Origin: Sphingobacteriaceae bacterium
GTDB lineage: Bacteria > Bacteroidota > Bacteroidia > Sphingobacteriales > Sphingobacteriaceae
Direction of reading: 5' to 3'
NCBI GenBank assembly: GCA_947458875.1
Contig: CANGZD010000012.1
Coordinates: 1-39,892 of the forward strand
Length of the DNA: 39,892 bases
The notes beneath the pieces were generated by a model. The model saw nothing but the letters and a program-made list of their open reading frames with translations, was not told the origin of the DNA and searched no databases. A program made the translations under genes and the position numbers. Every line of letters starts with the position of its first letter. Position 1 is the stretch's first letter. This document shows, one piece after another, positions 7,781-14,919 of the stretch.

Positions 7781-8620
7781 ATGAAAAAAATAATTCCTCT
7801 TTTTCTGTTCGTAGGCATCATGTTATTGATGAATGCTTGTGTGGTATTATCGAGTAAAAAATACAATCGCCTGGTGGCACAACGTGATTCACTTTCGGTG
7901 GGTTGGGATCAGGCACAGGTTCAGATCGAAAACCTGGAACTACAAGCACAGCGATTAAAGAACGACACCATGCGTTTGAACAAACGCATCATAGAACTGC
8001 AGCAGAAAAACAAAACGCTCGATTCTAACTACAGCGCCCTGCTCAAGAATAGCTCTTTGGAGATCAGTAAATTATCTGAGGATTTGAAAAAACGGGAGGC
8101 TCGCTTAACCGAGGTGGAGGATATTTTGCGTAAACGCGATGAAGCTACACAAGCCTTAAAGGACAAGTTACAGAAAGCGCTCTTGGGTTTCCAGCAAAGC
8201 GGACTGAGTGTGGACATTCGTAATGGCAAAGTATACGTTTCCCTGACCGATAAATTGCTCTTCGACACCGGTAGTATCATCATCGACGACAAAGGTCAAC
8301 AAGCGCTGAAAGAATTGGCCAAGGTCCTGAAAACCCAGCCGGAGATCAACATCTCGGTAGAAGGCCATACCGATAACCAGCGGGTGAATAACCTGGGCCA
8401 GATCAAAGATAATTGGGACCTGAGTGTATTGCGGGCTACCTCCGTAGTGCGCTATCTAACAGATGTAGAGAAGATCGAAAATGCCCGCATCACCGCTACC
8501 GGTAAAGGCGAATACCAGCCAATAGCTGAAGGAATTACACCTGAAGTACGCAGCCGCAACCGCCGCATTGAAATTGTACTTTCTCCTAAACTGGATGAGT
8601 TGTATCAGTTGATCAAATAA
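7781..8620 (+). CDS. OmpA-family lipoprotein with coiled coil
   Basis: Peptidoglycan-associated outer-membrane lipoprotein of 279 residues. The signal peptide ends in a lipobox (LMNAC, Cys20). Residues about 27-130 are heptad-rich and very likely a coiled coil (runs such as IENLELQAQRLKN and LSEDLKKREARL). The OmpA C-terminal domain spans about 145-270 with LFDTGS, SVEGHTDN, NWDLSVLRA and RSRNRRIEIVL; the Asp and Arg of the last two are those that hold diaminopimelic acid in this fold. It probably links the envelope to peptidoglycan. It is the last gene before a strong terminator. Confidence 0.93.
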   Translation: MKKIIPLFLFVGIMLLMNACVVLSSKKYNRLVAQRDSLSVGWDQAQVQIENLELQAQRLKNDTMRLNKRIIELQQKNKTLDSNYSALLKNSSLEISKLSEDLKKREARLTEVEDILRKRDEATQALKDKLQKALLGFQQSGLSVDIRNGKVYVSLTDKLLFDTGSIIIDDKGQQALKELAKVLKTQPEINISVEGHTDNQRVNNLGQIKDNWDLSVLRATSVVRYLTDVEKIENARITATGKGEYQPIAEGITPEVRSRNRRIEIVLSPKLDELYQLIK

Positions 8621-8626
8621 TTTTTT

Positions 8627-8653
8627 TGTCATTCTGAGTGAAGCGAAGAATCT
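8627..8653 (+). repeat. Dispersed intergenic repeat-like element
   Basis: The 27 bases right after the OmpA-like gene contain ATTCTGAG followed by AAGCGAAGAATC, with ATTCT (8631-8635) and AGAAT (8647-8651) able to pair. From memory, nearly identical sequences recur between genes in many environmental bacteria, including Bacteroidota. Only this copy is in the window, so the repeat status rests on recognition, not on a count. Confidence 0.45.
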
Positions 8654-8668
8654 TTAATTTTTTTACAC

Positions 8669-8699
8669 AAGCAAGCCCCGCCATTGGCGGGGCTTGCTT
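8669..8699. terminator. Bidirectional terminator between convergent genes
   Basis: A perfect 14-bp inverted repeat (8669-8682 and 8686-8699, core GCAAGCCCCGCC) with a 3-base loop. T-rich DNA flanks it on both sides (TTTAATTTTTTT before it, TTAATTAGAGTATT after it). It lies between the plus-strand OmpA-like gene and the minus-strand FISUMP gene and can serve both. Confidence 0.88.
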
Positions 8700-8716
8700 A
8701 ATTAGAGTATTATTAG

Positions 8717-9475
8717 TTAATCTTTAACACAACGGACATAATAGCCATAATTTTTAGGTGAATATCCTAAAATAAGTACATCAAAACCTGCAAGTATTTT
8801 GGGACTTATGCCCTCGCTTACACTATAAGAATCTGGAGTCCAAACTATAGCTATGTTACCAGGTGTTGAAGAGAATGTACCATCAGGTTGTCTATACCCT
8901 CCTGGTGTAAGACTTAAACCGCTTTTGTTGTTACTGGCCTGATCGTTTCCAACATTACCAGTTGTACCATCCTCATTCCAACCAAAAGTAGCTGCCAAAG
9001 CTTTGCCAATTTTATTCTCCGATTTGGTGCCATCATAATTGTAGCCATTGGCGATAAGGTAATTTTTTAACTTTTCCCAATCCGAATTGGTAGCCACATG
9101 CCATCCCTCTGGTGCCAGTTTGCCGGTATTTACTGCATACCAATTATATAAAGCCCCATATTTATCTTTATTGTTCAAATCGTCGTTATCGTAATAGCAC
9201 ATCATGGGCTCCAATATGTTTACATCAGCCCAGGTAGTGTTTGAGGTAACGTAAGGAACAGGGGTTCCATCATTTAACTGATGTGTTTTTAGATTTTCCG
9301 CCATCCAAATTTGGTCACCAATTTTAACGGTTTTATATATATTACCTTCTACATCAGTTACTGTGCTGTATTCTGGAGGAGGCAACTGAGGTTTTTGGGG
9401 TACTGCCGGCTTTTCTTTGCTACAGGAAAGAGCAACAAGGCAGCAGGCCACTAGTATCATAGGGATAGTTTTCAT
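8717..9475 (-). CDS. FISUMP-domain lipoprotein
   Basis: Secreted lipoprotein of 252 residues. The signal peptide ends in the lipobox ALSC (Cys18); a Pro-rich linker follows (about 24-34). Residues about 38-252 match the FISUMP domain (Fibrobacter succinogenes major paralogous domain, TIGR02145), with DVEGNIYKTVKIGDQIWMAE, LYNWYAVNTGKLAPEGWH and a C-terminal YGYYVRCVKD. The domain is common in Bacteroidota surface proteins; its function is not known. It is monocistronic: the gene downstream on the same strand is over 100 bases away on its 5' side and the terminator at 8669-8699 closes its 3' side. Confidence 0.9.
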   Translation of the reverse strand: MKTIPMILVACCLVALSCSKEKPAVPQKPQLPPPEYSTVTDVEGNIYKTVKIGDQIWMAENLKTHQLNDGTPVPYVTSNTTWADVNILEPMMCYYDNDDLNNKDKYGALYNWYAVNTGKLAPEGWHVATNSDWEKLKNYLIANGYNYDGTKSENKIGKALAATFGWNEDGTTGNVGNDQASNNKSGLSLTPGGYRQPDGTFSSTPGNIAIVWTPDSYSVSEGISPKILAGFDVLILGYSPKNYGYYVRCVKD

Positions 9476-9596
9476 CAGTAATCGGATTTAATCCAATCTA
9501 ATTTAGCCCTATGGGAGCTTCAAATAAGGCTATTTCTGATGAATGGTTGACTGAGCCCGACGAAAGGACTTTATTTTTGGACGAACGATTCCGCCA

Positions 9597-9618
9597 CCCT
9601 TTCTAGAATTAGAAAGGG
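9597..9618 (-). terminator. Hairpin over the rfbC stop, possible terminator
   Basis: Inverted repeat with 9-bp arms CCCTTTCTA and TAGAAAGGG (9597-9605 and 9610-9618) and a 4-base loop. The minus-strand rfbC stop codon (9609-9611) falls in the loop and arm. No T-run follows on the minus strand, so a classic Rho-independent terminator is not certain; it could also protect the 3' end of the mRNA. Confidence 0.4.
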
Positions 9619-10160
9619 CTCACAAAATCCGCGAAGTAGGGGAGGGCTTGATCTTTTTCAGAGAGCATGAGTTCGCTCTCCTGCATTTGCCAGTCGATGC
9701 TCAAATCGGGGTCGTTCCAGCGTACCCCAATTTCTGCGGCTTTATTGTACGTTCCGCCGCTCACTTTGTAGCTGAAAATCGTGTCATCTTCCAAAGTAAC
9801 AAAGCCATGCAGGAAGCCCGGTGGGATCCAAAGCATTTTGAAATTATCGCCGCTCAGTTCGCAGGCAAAGTGCTGACCGAAGCTGGGGGAGTTTTTGCGA
9901 ATATCTACGGCTAGGTCCAAAACCCGGCCCTTGATCACCCGCACCAGTTTTCCCTGGGCAAAGGGCTCGGCTTGTGCATGCAGCCCCCGCAGGGTGCCTT
10001 TCTGAGAAAGCGACTGGTTGTCCTGTACAAAATCGACCGCAATGCCAGCCTCCTGGAAGACTTTTTGCTGATAGCTTTCAAAGAAATAGCCCCGTTCATC
10101 TTTCCAAACGACAGGTTCAATCACAATTAATCCGGAGAGGGGACTGGTTATAAAATTCAT
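9609..10160 (-). CDS. rfbC: dTDP-4-dehydrorhamnose 3,5-epimerase
   Basis: Third enzyme of dTDP-L-rhamnose synthesis: it epimerises C3 and C5 of dTDP-4-keto-6-deoxyglucose. The 183-residue cupin-fold protein carries the catalytic His61 in TLRGLHAQ, Asp170 in LSEKD and the Tyr region SYKVSGGTY (131-138), with IPPGFLHGF (112-120) and RWNDPDLSIDW. The usual family motif reads RGLHYQ or RGLHFQ; Ala replaces the aromatic residue here. The partner genes rfbA, rfbB and rfbD are not in the window. It lies 7 bases after the DUF4286 gene, so the two are probably cotranscribed. Confidence 0.93.
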   Translation of the reverse strand: MNFITSPLSGLIVIEPVVWKDERGYFFESYQQKVFQEAGIAVDFVQDNQSLSQKGTLRGLHAQAEPFAQGKLVRVIKGRVLDLAVDIRKNSPSFGQHFACELSGDNFKMLWIPPGFLHGFVTLEDDTIFSYKVSGGTYNKAAEIGVRWNDPDLSIDWQMQESELMLSEKDQALPYFADFVSPF

Positions 10161-10167
10161 AGCTATT

Positions 10168-10476
10168 TTAATCTATTTGAACGTATTCCATTAAGGTGCG
10201 GAACGCTACAAATTTATTTTCAAATCTTTTCATTGCTGCAGCTTGTAATGCCGGGGCAAAGGTCTCTTTATAGTTATGATAAGCCTCCTGGCTTTCTGCC
10301 ACATATTGCATGCAATAGGTTATCCCTTCATTGGGAGAATCGAGTACCTTCAGCATGCGGTTTGATACAAAACAATTGGTAGCCATCACTTCAGGAACAT
10401 GCTCTTCTTTCATCCATTTCAACCATTCTTGTTCTGCATCGGCTTCCAGAATGATGGTCACATTGTACAAAATCAT
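10168..10476 (-). CDS. DUF4286 family protein
   Basis: Soluble 102-residue protein matching DUF4286, a small family found mainly in Bacteroidota, with a ferredoxin-like/dimeric alpha-beta barrel look. The N-terminal MILYNVTIILEADAEQEWL and the WMKEEHVPEVM segment (about 20-31) are typical. No catalytic residues are known. It begins a short minus-strand unit with rfbC 7 bases downstream; the intergenic region on its other side is shared with the divergent S9 peptidase gene. Confidence 0.85.
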   Translation of the reverse strand: MILYNVTIILEADAEQEWLKWMKEEHVPEVMATNCFVSNRMLKVLDSPNEGITYCMQYVAESQEAYHNYKETFAPALQAAAMKRFENKFVAFRTLMEYVQID

Positions 10477-10538
10477 ACTGCGAAGATAGGAAATAAGATG
10501 TTTGTAGTCCGAACCGCGTTACCAAATCTTTTTATCTG

Positions 10539-10578
10539 ATAGGAAGTCCTATTGTATTGTATTTGTTACCCGTTACCC
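10539..10578. promoter_or_regulatory. Small inverted and tandem repeats in divergent promoter region
   Basis: Between the DUF4286 gene (minus) and the S9 peptidase gene (plus) there is an inverted repeat ATAGGA-AG-TCCTAT (10539-10552) and, 13 bases on, a tandem GTTACCC x2 (10565-10578). Either could be a protein-binding site. Arms are short, so chance is possible. Nothing else was recognised in the 164-base gap. Confidence 0.25.
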
Positions 10579-10640
10579 AAGCATTCAATTCCTCAGCTTT
10601 TCGTAAATTGAGCCATATTTCAAGCAATTCCAATTTGTTC

Positions 10641-12527
10641 ATGCGCTCATTTGTTAAGCAGCTTTATTTTTTACTGATCGTACTGCTTTCAGCCTGTGCC
10701 GATCGTCCGAATGTGCGAACTATCCCCATCGAAGACTTTTTCAAAAACCCCGAAAAAACCTCATTTAAAATTTCACCCGACGGTAAATTCATTTCTTTTT
10801 TACAGCCCTACCAAAACCGCCTGAATATTTTTGTACAGCCCACTGGTGCAGAGCGGGCAGTTCAGGTGACGACAGATAGCGACCGAAACATTTCTTATTA
10901 TTTCTGGGCAAATAACGACCAATTATTATACCTGAAAGATAATGATGGTGATGAAAACCGACGCTTGTATGCCGTTAATCGAGACGGATCGAATGTCCGT
11001 GAACTCATTCCGGATAAAAATATCCGCATCCGAATCATCGCTTTAGATCGTATCAAAAACAATCAAATATTATTGGCATTAAACAAAAGAGATTCCAGCA
11101 TTTTTGATGCCTATCGGCTTGATATTTTAACCGGCGATTTAAGCTTGGTGGCTCTCAACCCCGGGAACATCACCGATTGGATAGCCGATGCAGATGGCCA
11201 GTTAAGAGCAGCTGTAGCCAGCGACGGTGTGAATACTACCGTTTTATACCGGACCAAAGAAAATCAAAAATTCAGAAAGCTATTCACCAATAATTTTAAA
11301 ACCAGTATCAAGCCGCTGGGCTTCTGTAAAGAAAGTGATTGCATGTATGCCTTGTCCAATGATGGCCGCGATAAAACAGCATTGGTTGAAATTGATTGCC
11401 GCAGCGGTAAAGAAAGCCGTGTGATTTACAGTCACCCCGAAGTAGATGTGAACGATGCCGGATTTTCTTTCAAAGACCGCAAATTGCTTTTTGCCGAGTA
11501 TACCACCTGGAAGAATCAGCGCTATTACCTCGATGAAAATGCAAAAAAACTATTTGACGATTTGAATAAGCTCCTGCCGCAAACAGAGATCAGAATTGCC
11601 GATCGGAATTTAGCAGAAGATCAATTCATCATCAGAACCTATACCGACCGCAGTCCCGGGGCATTTTACCTTTACCAAACTCGAAATAATCAACTCAAGC
11701 AGTTAGCACTCGTTAATCCCTCACTCAAGTCGGAGGAGTTGTGTGAGGTAAGGCCGGTGGAGTACGAAGCTTCCGACGGCGTCACCATACATGGCTACCT
11801 GACCCTGCCAAAGGGAGATCAAGATAAAAACCTACCGGTGATTGTGATGCCCCATGGTGGTCCCGACGCCCGTAATACCTGGACTTACAATGCCGAGGTG
11901 CAGTTTTTAGCCAACCGTGGCTATGCCGTTTTTCAAATGAATTTTAGAGGTTCCAAGGGTTATGGCAAAGAATTTTGGTCGGCAGGGTTTAAGCAGTGGG
12001 GCGGCCGCATTCAACAGGACATTACCGATGGAGTACATTGGTTGATTAAAGAAGGTGTGGCCGATCCCAAACGAATCGGAATTTATGGTTTCAGTTTTGG
12101 CGGCTATTCGGCACTTTGGGGTTTGTGTTTTCAACCCGATTTATACGCCTGTGGTGTTTCTTACTCTGGCCTGAGTAATTTGTATGCCTATTTAAAAGCC
12201 ATCCCACCCTATTATCGCCCTTACCGTTTAATGATTGAAGAGATGGTGGGTAGTCCTAAACAAGATGCGGAGTATTTACAAGGGTCTTCACCTGTGTTTC
12301 ATACCGATAAAATCAAAGTTCCACTCTTAATTGCACAGGGCGCAAAAGATCAACGGGTAACGGTAACCGAAACCAATCAACTGGTAAAAGAATTGAGAAA
12401 AAGGAAGGTCAAGGTAACCTATCTCTTAAAAGAAAATGAAGGCCATTTGTTTAGAAATGAAGAAAACCGACTCGATTTTTACGATCGATTAGAAAAATTC
12501 TTGGCGCTCAACCTGAAACAGCAGTAG
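10641..12527 (+). CDS. S9-family prolyl oligopeptidase-like lipoprotein
   Basis: Serine peptidase of the prolyl oligopeptidase family (S9, acylaminoacyl-peptidase/DPP-like), 628 residues. The ATG at 10641 is chosen because it gives a lipoprotein signal peptide with lipobox LLSAC (Cys19); a TTG 84 bases upstream would hide it. Residues about 40-385 look like the beta-propeller (ISPDGKFISFLQP, YYFWANNDQLLYL). The hydrolase domain follows, with Ser485 in GFSFGGY, Asp570 in GAKDQRV and His602 in NEGHLF completing the triad. It probably trims peptides at the cell envelope. It lies 5 bases before a histidine kinase gene, as head of a likely four-gene operon. Confidence 0.93.
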   Translation: MRSFVKQLYFLLIVLLSACADRPNVRTIPIEDFFKNPEKTSFKISPDGKFISFLQPYQNRLNIFVQPTGAERAVQVTTDSDRNISYYFWANNDQLLYLKDNDGDENRRLYAVNRDGSNVRELIPDKNIRIRIIALDRIKNNQILLALNKRDSSIFDAYRLDILTGDLSLVALNPGNITDWIADADGQLRAAVASDGVNTTVLYRTKENQKFRKLFTNNFKTSIKPLGFCKESDCMYALSNDGRDKTALVEIDCRSGKESRVIYSHPEVDVNDAGFSFKDRKLLFAEYTTWKNQRYYLDENAKKLFDDLNKLLPQTEIRIADRNLAEDQFIIRTYTDRSPGAFYLYQTRNNQLKQLALVNPSLKSEELCEVRPVEYEASDGVTIHGYLTLPKGDQDKNLPVIVMPHGGPDARNTWTYNAEVQFLANRGYAVFQMNFRGSKGYGKEFWSAGFKQWGGRIQQDITDGVHWLIKEGVADPKRIGIYGFSFGGYSALWGLCFQPDLYACGVSYSGLSNLYAYLKAIPPYYRPYRLMIEEMVGSPKQDAEYLQGSSPVFHTDKIKVPLLIAQGAKDQRVTVTETNQLVKELRKRKVKVTYLLKENEGHLFRNEENRLDFYDRLEKFLALNLKQQ

Positions 12528-12532
12528 TACGC

Positions 12533-14203
12533 ATGGAAGCTAAAAAGCCGCTTTACAGGAAAAATCTAAGTCTGGTCATTTCCTTTTTTATCTTGATCAC
12601 GATTTCTTTTGTGCTGGCTGTAGTTTTGGCTTACAACCTCACCAGTAAATATGTAGAGAATGAGTTTTCTTCTAATAAAATCAAGGTTTTTGAAGAGGTC
12701 ATAAAACCCTACAACGATTTTTTTCAAAACAGCATCCCCGAAATATCTTATTACCAAGGCTACCTCGATTCGGCTTCTGCTGCTAAGTATACCAAAATTT
12801 TAAGTGCCAGGTATCCTTTCATTGAGAAGGTGATCTTTTATGATACCGAAATCAGTAATCATTCCATAACGGATGGATTTATGGTTCGCAATTTTTCGAT
12901 CAGCCCTAAAGCCGTTTATCAGTTTGCTGCCAAAATCCCTAAAGATTCAATAGTCTTATTCAAAAATACCCGGCCGAATACCCTTTCCCTGAAAACTGCA
13001 GATGAATTCAATAAGATGGCAATTAAATTTAGCAGTTTCATTGAATCATTGGATACCACCAAAGCCCTGACCGAAGATCAGATTTTCAGTGTTTTCTACA
13101 GCATCAATCCTAACCGGATTACTTATTTAAATATACCAAGACGCCAAGAATTGGGTATTTTTCAGGATTTAATGTTAAAAAAAGCAGCCCAGTCGCCAGT
13201 CTTTGAGAAAGACATGTTCAGCTTTTACCTGAATCCGGCCAAGCTGCCGCTCCGAAATCCACATCCAGAACTTTACCAGCAAATTAAGATTGTGCCATTG
13301 GTATATGAACTACTCACTGAAGAGGCTGAGCAGTTCCAGACCGAATTGGAACTCCCTGGGGCATTTGCCGGTTACAAGCTTTACCTAAGCGCTACGCCCA
13401 AATACTTGCAGCAGGAAATCAACACTCGTTTTTTCCCGATTGCAGGCCTGTTATTTCTCATTTACGGCATATTGACAGCTTTGGCATATCTTATTTACAG
13501 AAACCTGTACATCAATCAGCAGCTCTTTAAATTACAATACGATTTCATCAATAATTTCAGTCACGAGTTTAAAACGCCGGTGAGCGTGATTAAGGTGGCT
13601 GGAAACAATATATCTAATGCGGCTACCCTCAACGATAAGGAACGCCAACACTATGGCCGAATCTTAGACCAAGAGGCCGATAAGTTGAACGAGCTGATGA
13701 ACAAGCTCCTTTCTTTCACACAAATTGAGAATAAATCAATTGAAGTGAAGGAAGTGTCTATCGATTTAAAAGAATTTACCGAAAACCTGATCAAAGCTTA
13801 TCAGCTGAATAAACCTGATTTCAACATTAACTTTAACTTATCAGAAGCGATACCATTTAAAACAGATCCAGTATTATTAAATATCATATTTAATAACCTC
13901 ATGGATAATGCTTACAAATACTCCGAGCCCGAACATAAAGTATTAGACATCAGCATCCGTAAAAATGGTCTCAGGTTGCTTATGCAATTTAAAGATCAGG
14001 GTATCGGAATTGAAAAAGCCGATCAGCAACACATTTTTAAGAAATTTTACCGAATTGAAAGTCGCTACAATCAACAAGGGAGTGTAGGTCTCGGTTTGGC
14101 GCTGTGTAAAGAACTGATTAAATTTATGAACGGCAGTATTGAAGTGCAGAGTCAGCCAGGCAAGGGCACTGTGTTTACTATCGAATTGCCTTACCAGGTT
14201 TAA
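12533..14203 (+). CDS. Membrane sensor histidine kinase
   Basis: Two-component sensor of 556 residues: TM1 about 12-36, an external sensor region of about 260 residues that I do not recognise, TM2 about 300-322, then the kinase core. The phospho-acceptor is His344 in NNFSHEFKTP; the ATP-binding domain shows NLMDNAYKYS (N box), KDQGIGIEKAD (G1) and VGLGLALCKELI (G2). Its partner is the OmpR-type regulator one base downstream. Being placed between a secreted peptidase and a glycosidase, it may sense envelope or nutrient state; the signal is unknown. Confidence 0.95.
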   Translation: MEAKKPLYRKNLSLVISFFILITISFVLAVVLAYNLTSKYVENEFSSNKIKVFEEVIKPYNDFFQNSIPEISYYQGYLDSASAAKYTKILSARYPFIEKVIFYDTEISNHSITDGFMVRNFSISPKAVYQFAAKIPKDSIVLFKNTRPNTLSLKTADEFNKMAIKFSSFIESLDTTKALTEDQIFSVFYSINPNRITYLNIPRRQELGIFQDLMLKKAAQSPVFEKDMFSFYLNPAKLPLRNPHPELYQQIKIVPLVYELLTEEAEQFQTELELPGAFAGYKLYLSATPKYLQQEINTRFFPIAGLLFLIYGILTALAYLIYRNLYINQQLFKLQYDFINNFSHEFKTPVSVIKVAGNNISNAATLNDKERQHYGRILDQEADKLNELMNKLLSFTQIENKSIEVKEVSIDLKEFTENLIKAYQLNKPDFNINFNLSEAIPFKTDPVLLNIIFNNLMDNAYKYSEPEHKVLDISIRKNGLRLLMQFKDQGIGIEKADQQHIFKKFYRIESRYNQQGSVGLGLALCKELIKFMNGSIEVQSQPGKGTVFTIELPYQV

Positions 14204-14204
14204 C

Positions 14205-14894
14205 ATGAAAAAGCAAATTAAAATAGCGGTGATAGAGGATGATGAAAACCTACGCTTCCTGGTTTCGCATCGTTTAAATAATGAAGGATATCAAGTGATT
14301 GAAACCGCTGATGGTGGCCAGGCCGAGTCGCTCATATTATCAGAACAGGCAGATATTGTTTTGCTCGATTGGATGTTGCCCAATAAACAAGGAATTGATG
14401 TTTGTAAGAGTTTGCGTAATGGAGGTTTCGATAATCTGATCATTATGATGACAGCCAAAGCTCAGGAAGTGGATAAAATTGATGCCTACGGTGCCGGTGT
14501 GTCTGATTATGTCACTAAGCCATTTAATATGGATTTATTGGTGACTATAATTGAAAATAAGGTGAAGTATTTCATCAATAATGAAAAAACAGAAGTCCAT
14601 AAATTTGGGGAGATTGAACATTACCCCAATATTCACTCACTACTTTACCAAGGTAAAAAAATTGAGCTGACTATTTTAGAGAACCGAATTCTACTTTATT
14701 TTCTAAAAAACAAGAATAAGGTTGTTACCCGCGAAGAGTTGATGCTCGAAGTTTGGGGTTACCATGCTGATGTAAACACCCGAACGCTTGATATGCACAT
14801 TGTTCGCTTGCGAAAAAAAGTAGAGAAAGATCCGGAGCAACCCATTTTTCTACAAACCGTTCGCGGGGTAGGATATCAGTTTATAATTGAATAG
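14205..14894 (+). CDS. OmpR/PhoB-family response regulator
   Basis: DNA-binding response regulator of 229 residues. Receiver domain 1-120 with acidic pocket EDD (11-13), phospho-acceptor Asp55 in VLLDWMLP, and Lys105 in VTKPFN. The winged-helix effector domain (about 130-228) has the usual TRTLDMHIVRLRKKVE recognition helix and VRGVGYQF ending. The ATG at 14205, one base after the kinase stop, is chosen: it starts exactly at the receiver fold. It is surely the partner of the kinase just upstream and may control the operon it is in. Confidence 0.96.
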   Translation: MKKQIKIAVIEDDENLRFLVSHRLNNEGYQVIETADGGQAESLILSEQADIVLLDWMLPNKQGIDVCKSLRNGGFDNLIIMMTAKAQEVDKIDAYGAGVSDYVTKPFNMDLLVTIIENKVKYFINNEKTEVHKFGEIEHYPNIHSLLYQGKKIELTILENRILLYFLKNKNKVVTREELMLEVWGYHADVNTRTLDMHIVRLRKKVEKDPEQPIFLQTVRGVGYQFIIE

Positions 14895-14919
14895 ATTTAT
14901 TCTGCTTTATTTCTTTTCG

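Noticed and set aside
10557-10640. TTG start giving the S9 peptidase 28 extra residues
   Set aside because: The added residues would precede and disrupt a clear lipoprotein signal peptide that begins at the ATG at 10641.
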